From positions 1 to 9,191 of the forward strand of contig UQXJ01000043.1 in NCBI GenBank assembly GCA_900545015.1: a stretch of DNA of 9,191 nt, read 5' to 3'. A program made the position numbers and the translations under genes. This document shows positions 1-6,119 of this stretch, piece after piece; position 1 is the stretch's first letter, and each line of letters begins with the position of its first letter. The notes below the pieces were generated by a model. It worked only from the letters and a program-made list of their open reading frames with translations. It was not told the DNA's origin and ran no database searches. The DNA comes from an uncultured Mollicutes bacterium. Its GTDB lineage: Bacteria; Bacillota_I; Bacilli_A; RFN20; CAG-826.

Positions 1-115
1 CTAATTTACTCGTTAAAGATTAGGCCTAGTATAATTTTTTCGGGAGTTTAGGTTAGTAAAAACATTTTATTTTAATGCTTTATCGAGTTATCAATACATG
101 TTAGAATATTTAAGC
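1..115. other. Upstream flank of tRNA-Leu, no gene seen
   Basis: No coding frame is supported here. The stretch has an 8-bp palindrome (TAGGCCTA, 21-28), a consensus -10-like hexamer TATAAT at 30-35 with no convincing -35 element, and a short inverted repeat CTAAT/ATTAG (1-5 with 19-23). It may be the tail of an upstream intergenic region cut by the window edge. The tRNA promoter itself is annotated separately. Confidence 0.4.
79..107 (+). promoter_or_regulatory. Candidate promoter of tRNA-Leu
   Basis: There is an extended -10 element, TGT followed by TAGAAT (99-107). With a 17-bp spacer the -35 position falls at 79-84 (TTTATC), a weak match to TTGACA. The -10 ends 8 bases before the mature tRNA 5' end at 116, so transcription would begin almost at the tRNA. 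The same TGT-TAGxAT arrangement occurs at the hydrolase promoter (4072-4080), which supports its use in this genome. Confidence 0.5.
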
Positions 116-201
116 GCTCGAATGGCGGAACGGTAGACGCGATAGACTCAAAATCTATTGTCTGTGAGGATGTAGGGGTTCGAGTCCCCTTTCGAGCACC
201 A
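116..201 (+). tRNA. tRNA-Leu, anticodon CAA, CCA encoded
   Basis: This is a complete class II tRNA. The acceptor arm pairs GCTCGAA (116-122) with TTCGAGC (191-197) over seven perfect base pairs, followed by discriminator A198 and an encoded CCA (199-201). The D stem is GCG/CGC (125-127 with 138-140). The anticodon stem is ATAGA/TCTAT (142-146 with 154-158), and its loop CTCAAAA puts the anticodon CAA at 149-151, which reads the leucine codon UUG. A 15-nt variable region (159-173) can form a small stem (TCT/GGA around GTGA), as expected for tRNA-Leu. The T stem is AGGGG/CCCCT (174-178 with 186-190) around TTCGAGT. It is followed closely by an intrinsic terminator, so it looks like a single-gene transcript. 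Confidence 0.98.
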
Positions 202-214
202 CAACTTATATTGG

Positions 215-236
215 TACGATGGAAATCGTATTTTTT
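215..236 (+). terminator. Intrinsic terminator of tRNA-Leu
   Basis: A perfect 6-bp stem, TACGAT (215-220) with ATCGTA (225-230), closes a GGAA tetraloop and is followed at once by six T (231-236). It starts 14 bases after the tRNA CCA. The minus-strand reading lacks a T-run after the hairpin, so it works only in the tRNA direction. Confidence 0.85.
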
Positions 237-627
237 ATTATCTATACATTATTTTGCCGATATTTAAATTACAGTTTTAGATAGTTAACATGCGTTACTA
301 TTTCTTAAAATCATTTACCACATTTTTTAGTTGTGTAGCGTTATACCTTTTAATACTATTTGCTTGCAGCATTATTAAATAAAAAAGAACTAAAATAAGA
401 AAATTGAATAAGTTTAAAATTTATACTTAAATTTTAGAAACGAATATCATAACTATTTAAGCTTATCTATTAAATTTAACTTATCGTCTTATCATTCTTA
501 CATAATTTAAATTATGTATTTGTCCTTAATACGCTCATTTCGTAAAAATTTTTATTATAAATTAGCATCGAATTGTACTTCACTATTCAAATAAAACTCC
601 AATTATTTTTATATTATCAAAAGTAAT
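237..627. other. AT-rich convergent gap between tRNA-Leu and the ABC gene
   Basis: About 390 bases lie between the tRNA terminator (plus) and the end of the ABC transporter (minus). I see no confident gene. The stretch holds a 20-bp perfect palindrome (499-518), an all-AT 8-bp inverted repeat with a 6-nt loop (415-422 with 429-436), a weak AT-only hairpin near the ABC stop (589-594 with 603-608), and one 30-codon plus-strand frame (290-382). No convincing minus-strand terminator for the ABC operon was found, so where that transcript ends is unclear. Confidence 0.6.
499..518. repeat. Perfect 20-bp palindrome
   Basis: The half-site TACATAATTT is followed immediately by its exact reverse complement, with no spacer. 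It lies about 110 bases past the ABC transporter stop. No T-run follows on either strand, so it is not a standard terminator. It could be a protein-binding site, or a chance event in a very AT-rich region. Confidence 0.6.
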
Positions 628-2742
628 TTATTTGCCTTCGATAACATTGATTGGCTGTTCTAAAAGTAATTTTTTAGAAGATAAAATCGAAACAACAATA
701 GCAGTTAAAACAAAAAGAGCAAAAAGCGAAAAGAACGATAAAGGAGTAATAACAAAAAGTGTAATTCTTATTTGAGAATTAATTAATGCAATTATTATTC
801 CTAATGCCGTCAAAGAAAGTATTAGTTCCACCACACTAACTATAATTGATTGTATTGTAACAAGTAAAGCAAGACACAATTTTGAAGCACCCATCGCTTT
901 TAAAATTCCTAAATCTTTTTCCATTGTTTTTATATTTGCATAAAAAAGATTAAGAGAAATAATAAGACTAATAAATATTAGAATTCCTATAATCGCCCAA
1001 GAAATTAGCATAAAATATCCTGAAAAGACATTAATAAGATATGTACATCCCGTATATCTATTGCTCAAAGATACATAGTTTTCCTTGCTTATAGATAATG
1101 CTTTTAAAAAATTATAATCTGATTTTACTTTTCCGTGTAATTTTATATAAAAAGTATTTGGATTTTTAAATTGTTCTCCTGAAATTTGGTTGTGTTTCGA
1201 AAAACCAGGCTTAAGATAAATATATTGCGAAATTGAGTCACCATTTTTCATATTATTATAATACTCATAGTCGTTTTTATTTTGGAAAGTAGGTTCGTTA
1301 AATAAATAAGGTCGGTAAAACTCATCAGATCCATCTATAGCCGAAAAAATTCCAACAATTGTATAACCGAGACATGTATTTTTTCCTATTATATCATCGA
1401 TTTTTTGAGGATAAAAAACTTGTTCTTTATTTGTGCTTGTCTCTTTAACCTCTACTAAACCATATTTAAGTATAAGTTCTGCGGTCAAACTATTAATTGC
1501 TATTTCATTATAATTTTCAGGGAATCTATTTTGAGTGTCTTTCGAAAGATAAGGACAAGGTATAAGTCCAGCTACTTCTTTAGCGTTCTTAGAGTCAATC
1601 TCTACACCATTGTTTGATATTTTTAAAGAATAGCTTCCGTAAGTCGTGTAATACTTATGACTTATAATGTCTGAAACTTGTTCCTCTTCTTTTCCTCGAA
1701 CATCTACAGCTGGGCAAGCATAGCCATTCGTATACTCATCTATGGCAAATAATTGATTATCACTAAAAGGGATGCTCTTATTTTTTTTAAAATAAGTGTC
1801 GTGATCATTATAGCTTAAAACATTAGTGATAAATGCGCCATATTCGTTATTAGAAAATTGAGTTTGCAGTAGCACTTTATTTGTGTCACATGTTTGAAAT
1901 AAAAAAGCAATAGAGAATAATATTGCAGTTACAGTCGAAAGAATAAAAGAAGTTATTAATCTTATTTTCTTGTTTTTTAGGTTTATTAGTGAGAATTTTA
2001 AAGCATTTTTAAATGAAAGAAAGCCTTTTTTTAATACGCCAATTTTATTTTCGCTTTCTTTTGAGACCTCACAATTGCCTTTCAAAACATTAGCTTTGCC
2101 ACCTTTAATTTCTATAATTTGATCTACAAAATCGCAAAACAAATCCTTTTGATGTGAGGAAACGATTATGCATTTTGTTAATGAAAGTCGTTTGAGAAGA
2201 AAAACAATTTCTTTAGCATTTTCTTCATCTAGAGAACTTGTTGGTTCATCCATAATAAGTATTTCTGGGTTTTTGATAAGTGCACGAGCAATAGAAAATC
2301 TTTGCATTTGACCAACTGAGAGTTCATAAGGTTTTCTTTTTAAAAACTCTTCAATTGAAGTTCCGTTATCAGGTAATCCAACCGATTTTAGAATTTCACA
2401 AATATTTTTTTCTGTCATTTTTTCATTACAAAGATCAAAAGAAAATTTAAGATTATCTTTTAACGAAAGTGAACTAATTAAGTTCATTTGTTGAAAAACA
2501 AACCCTATCTTAGTATTTCTAATAGAATCAACATTTTTCTTTGTTATTATTGTATCATCATAAAGCACTTCGCCACTGTTTGGAGCATCAAGCCCGCCTA
2601 AAATATTTAAAAGTGTCGTTTTGCCTGTTCCACTTTTCCCAACAATTAAGCAAAAAGATGGTGAAGGTATTTTAAAAGTTATGTTTTTGAAAACATAACT
2701 TTTATTTTTATAGTACTTTCCTATATTGACTATAGAAATCAT
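628..2742 (-). CDS. Single-chain MacB/FtsX-type ABC transporter (ATPase fused to permease)
   Basis: This 704-residue protein joins an N-terminal ABC ATPase to an FtsX-family permease. ATPase motifs are in order: Walker A GKSGTGKT (35-42), Q-loop FVFQQ (81-85), signature LSVGQ (141-145, a valine replacing the usual first glycine), Walker B ILIMDEP (161-167), D-loop SSLD (169-172) and H-loop His197. One membrane helix follows (about 261-283), then a large extracellular domain (about 284-570) and three more helices (about 572-604, 624-653, 666-686). The stretch after the second helix, reading DLGILKAMGAS, is typical of FtsX permeases. This is the four-helix type VII ABC layout of MacB; the family exports peptides or transmits mechanical signals and usually acts as a dimer. 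No membrane-fusion partner is nearby. The start ATG lies 6 nt after the hydrolase stop with only a poor ribosome site, so translation is probably coupled. Substrate unknown. Confidence 0.9.
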   Translation of the reverse strand: MISIVNIGKYYKNKSYVFKNITFKIPSPSFCLIVGKSGTGKTTLLNILGGLDAPNSGEVLYDDTIITKKNVDSIRNTKIGFVFQQMNLISSLSLKDNLKFSFDLCNEKMTEKNICEILKSVGLPDNGTSIEEFLKRKPYELSVGQMQRFSIARALIKNPEILIMDEPTSSLDEENAKEIVFLLKRLSLTKCIIVSSHQKDLFCDFVDQIIEIKGGKANVLKGNCEVSKESENKIGVLKKGFLSFKNALKFSLINLKNKKIRLITSFILSTVTAILFSIAFLFQTCDTNKVLLQTQFSNNEYGAFITNVLSYNDHDTYFKKNKSIPFSDNQLFAIDEYTNGYACPAVDVRGKEEEQVSDIISHKYYTTYGSYSLKISNNGVEIDSKNAKEVAGLIPCPYLSKDTQNRFPENYNEIAINSLTAELILKYGLVEVKETSTNKEQVFYPQKIDDIIGKNTCLGYTIVGIFSAIDGSDEFYRPYLFNEPTFQNKNDYEYYNNMKNGDSISQYIYLKPGFSKHNQISGEQFKNPNTFYIKLHGKVKSDYNFLKALSISKENYVSLSNRYTGCTYLINVFSGYFMLISWAIIGILIFISLIISLNLFYANIKTMEKDLGILKAMGASKLCLALLVTIQSIIVSVVELILSLTALGIIIALINSQIRITLFVITPLSFFSLFALFVLTAIVVSILSSKKLLLEQPINVIEGK

Positions 2743-2748
2743 AAACTA

Positions 2749-4041
2749 TTATTTCTCTACAACGCTTTGATATGTAGATAAAGTACCATTCGTATTCAAA
2801 TTATCAGCATAAGTTATAATTCTATATTTTCCTTTAACATAAGATGTGGTTATAGATGTAGCAAACCAATTCTCAGTAATATCTACAATAACATATGAAT
2901 ATGAAGAAATATTAATCGATTTAACATCATTTATATTTGCCCAACTTTCAGCGTCGCCTTTAAAACACATCTTAGAATTATAAAACATTTTTATTTCAAC
3001 CGACGAAGTGTTTCTCACTTTAATTTTCCAAGTGTTACTAGATTTTGAATTTATGCTCAAGGAAAGGAATCCATAGTATGGCATGCTTATTCGATATGTA
3101 TTATAACTGTCATTAATATCTTTTGGTAAACATCCAAGAGATAGATAAACATCATTACCATTTGCATCTTTTTTAACGCCAATATCAATTCCTGCATATT
3201 TCCATGACGCATAAACAAGCTCTGAGCAGTACCATTCTGTCGAATTTATGCTGGTATTTAACCTATATATATTAAGAGAGTATGGCTTTCCGATTTGCTT
3301 CTTTGCGAAATAAAGTGCAGAATCAATTTTCGAAGCGTTGCTGTTAGATACTCTCAATATTTCACATTTATAAGCTGTCATTCTTAAATCATCTAAAAAT
3401 CCACGTTGGACGCCTCCACCTACCGCTTCAACAGTTTGAATGTAATTACCATATGAAGAATTTTGAGTGGTATTAGTGATTAAAGCGCTATGTCCACTAT
3501 TAAAAAGAATGGTTTCAGTTTCCCAAACAATGTCGCCTTTTTTTAATAATGAATAATCATAGACAGAATAATATGGTTGACGTCCGAAAGAAGACATAGG
3601 AGTATTGCTATAATCGTAACTATCTTTCAAAATATAATCCGCATCTTGTGAAGACGAACCGCCACCCGAGCCACCGCCAACGCTACAGGTAGAAACTCTT
3701 TGAGAAGTTGCTCCATAAAGTGTTTCATAAACCGAATCATAATTTCCGTTGTCATAAGCTAAATTTAAGGTAAAATCGTAAAGATTTCTATCGCTGTCAT
3801 CAGCATAATAAGAATCATAAAAATCATCAAAATTTATAGAAGGATTTTCTGAATCACCAATACCCAAATGATAGTAGCATTCAAGAACATCCATATAATT
3901 GAAGACATCATTTTCCTTAATTTTATTAGTTTCTTTTTTGCTGTCTAAGAATAAAGAGTGGCTATCAGAAACTTTTTGATTTGGAAAAGATAAAGAAATC
4001 AATCCTATTGAAAGAATCATTATTAAATTTCTACATTTCAT
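2749..4041 (-). CDS. Secreted permuted NlpC/P60 (YiiX/YycO-like) cysteine hydrolase
   Basis: This 430-residue protein starts with a signal peptide (about 1-22; no cysteine at the cleavage site, so secreted or tethered rather than lipidated). A Tyr/Asp-rich segment follows (about 48-110), then a Gly/Ser linker (121-131). The catalytic domain spans about 160-300. It has KKGD (167-170), GHSAL with His184, VEAVGG with Glu205, and WYCSELVY with Cys272. This His-before-Cys order marks the circularly permuted papain-like fold of YiiX, YebB and YycO. Family members cleave amide or ester bonds in peptidoglycan or lipid-like substrates; the substrate here is unknown. The last ~110 residues (about 320-430) look beta-rich and were not assigned. 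TAAGGGA (4051-4057) lies 9 nt before the ATG. It is first in an operon with the ABC transporter, which suggests joint function. The catalytic call is firm; the biological role is not. Confidence 0.82.
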   Translation of the reverse strand: MKCRNLIMILSIGLISLSFPNQKVSDSHSLFLDSKKETNKIKENDVFNYMDVLECYYHLGIGDSENPSINFDDFYDSYYADDSDRNLYDFTLNLAYDNGNYDSVYETLYGATSQRVSTCSVGGGSGGGSSSQDADYILKDSYDYSNTPMSSFGRQPYYSVYDYSLLKKGDIVWETETILFNSGHSALITNTTQNSSYGNYIQTVEAVGGGVQRGFLDDLRMTAYKCEILRVSNSNASKIDSALYFAKKQIGKPYSLNIYRLNTSINSTEWYCSELVYASWKYAGIDIGVKKDANGNDVYLSLGCLPKDINDSYNTYRISMPYYGFLSLSINSKSSNTWKIKVRNTSSVEIKMFYNSKMCFKGDAESWANINDVKSINISSYSYVIVDITENWFATSITTSYVKGKYRIITYADNLNTNGTLSTYQSVVEK

Positions 4042-4071
4042 GTATTTTGTTCCCTTATTTTTAATAATTTA

Positions 4072-4100
4072 ATACTAACATATAGTTTATATTAAATCAA
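4072..4100 (-). promoter_or_regulatory. Promoter of the hydrolase-ABC operon
   Basis: Read on the minus strand, the -35 is TTGATT (4095-4100), the spacer is 17 bp and the -10 is TAGTAT (4072-4077), preceded by TGT (4078-4080) to give an extended -10. The start would be near 4065, leaving a leader of about 24 nt that contains the ribosome site at 4051-4057. No operator was recognised. Confidence 0.6.
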
Positions 4101-4205
4101 TCAAAATATTTCAAATTTCCATTTTCTACTTATTTATATACGATTATGAAATAACTTTTTCATGAATTGTGTTGATATAAAGGCTCCTTTGATAAAAATA
4201 AAATC

Positions 4206-4259
4206 AAAAAGAACAAGGGAATTATTCTTTATTATCGTTTAATTCATCTTGTTCTTTTT
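4206..4259 (-). terminator. Possible long-loop terminator after the DUF2130 operon
   Basis: A 12-bp perfect inverted repeat pairs CTTGTTCTTTTT (4248-4259 on plus) with AAAAAGAACAAG (4206-4217), around a 30-nt loop. On the minus-strand transcript the U-rich arm comes last and runs into GATTTTATTTTT, like a terminator tail. The upstream arm lies inside the last codons of the small membrane protein (stop at 4222-4224), so the hairpin straddles the gene end. The long loop and only three G-C pairs make it weak; it might instead protect the 3' end. Confidence 0.4.
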
Positions 4260-4563
4260 TAGTTGCTAATTCTTTATATTTTTGGTCTAAAACCTTTTCA
4301 AAATCGTAATTCGCTTCTTTTACTTTCTTGTTTAATCGAATAAAATTGCCTTTTTTCAATAAATATATCGAAAAAATGAATAAAATAAATGAAAGGCCAC
4401 ACATTATTACGCACACCCATCCCATTAAGTTGTCAAACCCTTCTATAGCTAAAGGGAGTGTTAAGAATATAAGGAATAAAATTATACTAATAGCTGCAAG
4501 TATTCCACCCACAGCAAAATAGAATTTTGAAGATTTATGTCGTTTATTGTTGTAATTATTCAT
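4222..4563 (-). CDS. Small two-helix membrane protein coupled to DUF2130
   Basis: I do not recognise a family for this 113-residue protein. It has a basic, Asn/Lys-rich N-terminus, two hydrophobic helices (about 14-38 and 46-69) joined by a short loop, then a charged, probably helical tail (about 70-113) rich in Lys, Glu and Asp. The positive residues suggest that both ends are cytoplasmic. Its ATG lies within the last codons of the DUF2130 gene (GATGAATAA), an 8-nt overlap with only a weak GAGAA ribosome site, so translation is very likely coupled. This suggests that the two proteins are made in step and may interact, perhaps holding the coiled-coil protein at the membrane; that is inference. 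Confidence 0.75.
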   Translation of the reverse strand: MNNYNNKRHKSSKFYFAVGGILAAISIILFLIFLTLPLAIEGFDNLMGWVCVIMCGLSFILFIFSIYLLKKGNFIRLNKKVKEANYDFEKVLDQKYKELATKKEQDELNDNKE

Positions 4564-5977
4564 CTTGGTTCTCTAATTTATCAATTTTTTTAGCAATTTT
4601 TTCAATATCAAATCTCTCAATCTTCTCTTTCATTCTTGTTATATTATTTGAAATTTGTACATTAATTGTTTCAATAATTTTATTGTTTGCTTCAGCAATC
4701 TTTTCTGCTTGTTTCGATATAATCCCAATATTATTTTCTAAACTCTTAACTTGATCGTCTAAGTATTTTCTCTTCATATCATTAAATTCTTCAATAATAC
4801 TAGCTGTTGCTTTAAACTTTTTATTTTCTTTTTCTTTTTGAACTAATAAATTAGAAAATTTTCTAGTTAGTGCATAAATTAAAGATAAAAATGTAATGAA
4901 ATATTGAGGTCTAACCATATACATATTTTCATAACCAGCAATTTTTCTTATAGGAGCGTCATTATTATTTGTCCATTCAAGTTCACTAACAAGTAATGCA
5001 TATTCACACCCATTTTTAACTCTATCTTTATCTAATTTATCATAATAATCTTCATTTTTCTTTCTATTAACAGAAACATTAGATTCATTTTTCATTTCTA
5101 AGCAAACACTAGAAAGTGGTGCAGCACTATTTTTTAAATCATCATTATCTTTATATATTTTAAATAAGAAATCAGGTTTAGTTCCTTTTATATCTCCAGC
5201 ATTTTTAATTACTTCATTAGCTTTTTCAAATGTTGTATTTTCAAAACCAGAAGTTGAATAATTTTGATATTCAGAATAACACCAAGTTTCAAGTTCTTCT
5301 CCTAATTGTTTTACATTTAATTTTGATTTTGTTAATTGAAGAGTGCTTAATTGTTGTTTTAAGTCCTCAATATTCTTTCTAAGTTCTTCTTCTTTTAATT
5401 GATGTTCATCATTAAGTTTCTTTTCTTGTTTTAAAAGCTCAAGGTCTAAATTAGTTTGAATTTTGTCTTTTTCATATTTTACATTTTCAATTTCTTTTTG
5501 ATATTTATTAGTTATATCACTTTCACGTTTAATAAAATCATTTTTTAAAGAAAGGGCTTTATTTTCAATTTCACGATCTCTATTATCATTTAAAATTCTA
5601 ATTTGTGTTTTTAATTCATTTATTTCTTGATCATATTTTTCTTTTATTTTGTGCTCTAAAGTATCAAGTTCATAACTTTTTTCTTTATTGTATTTATCTT
5701 GATTATCAGCAATTTTCTCTTTTAATGATCTAATTTCAGAATCATATTGTTTTTTAAGAATATCTTTATCTTTTTCAAATAATTCTTCCTTTGATGCTAT
5801 TACTTTGTTTATTTTTTTAGCATATACTTCATCTTTTTTATCTAAAATAGCTTTATTAATCGCTGTTGTATCAACATCAAGGATATCATTTAAATCAATT
5901 TGATCACCTGCACTAGCATCTTCAAGTAATTCAATTACTGTTTGATTAATAGCTTTAACTTTAATAAATTTTCCCAT
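4556..5977 (-). CDS. DUF2130 coiled-coil protein, PD-(D/E)xK-like core
   Basis: With the ATG at 5977 the protein has 473 residues. The first ~45 residues (IKVKAINQ..IELLEDA) form a small domain. Residues about 46-225 are a long Lys/Glu-rich coiled coil. The DUF2130 core spans about 225-372: LGEELE (225-230), KPDFLF with Asp269, CLEMKNE with Glu294 and Lys296, KKNEDYYDKLDKDR (307-320), CEYALLVSELE (324-334) and the closing MVRPQYF (354-360). The spacing of Asp269 before Glu294-x-Lys296 resembles a PD-(D/E)xK nuclease site. Nuclease activity is predicted for this kind of core, not shown here. A second helical region (about 375-473) ends the protein. No transmembrane helix is seen, so it is probably cytosolic. 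The next gene overlaps its stop by 8 nt. Family assignment is confident; the cellular role of DUF2130 is not known to me. Confidence 0.88.
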   Translation of the reverse strand: MGKFIKVKAINQTVIELLEDASAGDQIDLNDILDVDTTAINKAILDKKDEVYAKKINKVIASKEELFEKDKDILKKQYDSEIRSLKEKIADNQDKYNKEKSYELDTLEHKIKEKYDQEINELKTQIRILNDNRDREIENKALSLKNDFIKRESDITNKYQKEIENVKYEKDKIQTNLDLELLKQEKKLNDEHQLKEEELRKNIEDLKQQLSTLQLTKSKLNVKQLGEELETWCYSEYQNYSTSGFENTTFEKANEVIKNAGDIKGTKPDFLFKIYKDNDDLKNSAAPLSSVCLEMKNESNVSVNRKKNEDYYDKLDKDRVKNGCEYALLVSELEWTNNNDAPIRKIAGYENMYMVRPQYFITFLSLIYALTRKFSNLLVQKEKENKKFKATASIIEEFNDMKRKYLDDQVKSLENNIGIISKQAEKIAEANNKIIETINVQISNNITRMKEKIERFDIEKIAKKIDKLENQDE

Positions 5978-5983
5978 TATAAG

Positions 5984-5990
5984 CACCTCT
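5984..5990 (-). promoter_or_regulatory. Ribosome site fixing the DUF2130 start
   Basis: AGAGGTG (minus strand) lies 6 nt before the ATG at 5977. The frame could be extended by three codons to a GTG at 5986-5984, but that GTG is part of this ribosome site, so the ATG is the better start and the protein begins MGKFIK. Confidence 0.8.
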
Positions 5991-6013
5991 TTCTTTTATG
6001 AATATTATAAATT

Positions 6014-6042
6014 TTTATAGCAGTTTTTACTATCATTAAGAA
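6014..6042 (-). promoter_or_regulatory. Candidate promoter of the DUF2130 operon
   Basis: On the minus strand, TATAAA (6014-6019) is preceded by TGC (6020-6022), giving an extended -10. With a 17-bp spacer the -35 would be TTCTTA (6037-6042), a weak match. A perfect TATAAT at 6004-6009 is an alternative -10 with no good -35. Either gives a short leader. The element lies between the upstream lipoprotein terminator and the DUF2130 ribosome site, so a new transcript must start about here. Confidence 0.5.
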
Positions 6043-6076
6043 CACAAAAAAGTATTTTTAGGTATATCATCGAATC

Positions 6077-6108
6077 TTAAAAAGTGGCACATCAATGCCA
6101 CTTTTTAA
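6077..6108 (-). terminator. Strong intrinsic terminator after the lipoprotein gene
   Basis: A 13-bp perfect stem pairs TTAAAAAGTGGCA (6077-6089) with TGCCACTTTTTAA (6096-6108) around a 6-nt loop. It begins 11 nt past the lipoprotein stop. The core GTGGCA is G-C rich and the A/T arms provide a U-run in either direction, so it could work both ways; only minus-strand genes flank it here. It separates the lipoprotein from the DUF2130 operon. Confidence 0.9.
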
Positions 6109-6119
6109 ACTAATATTTT

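Noticed and set aside
415..436. All-AT inverted repeat TAAAATTT/AAATTTTA as the ABC operon terminator
   Set aside because: The stem has no G-C pair and no proper T-run follows on the minus strand; such repeats are expected by chance in DNA this AT-rich.
628..2742. Lactococcin-972-type bacteriocin exporter
   Set aside because: Those systems have a separate ATPase and a seven-helix immunity-type membrane protein beside a small bacteriocin precursor; here ATPase and a four-helix FtsX permease are fused and the partner is a 430-residue hydrolase.
4180..4195. AAAGGCTCCTTT as a terminator hairpin
   Set aside because: The loop would be only two bases, and on the minus strand it lies after, not before, the T-rich tract.
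4328..4754. Two plus-strand open frames (4328-4522 and 4527-4754)
   Set aside because: Both lie opposite well-supported minus-strand genes (the small membrane protein and the DUF2130 tail), lack good ribosome sites, and their sequences look like antisense readings of helical Lys/Glu-rich or hydrophobic codons.
5978..5986. GTG start for the DUF2130 gene, three codons upstream
   Set aside because: The GTG is part of the AGAGGTG ribosome site that serves the ATG at 5977.
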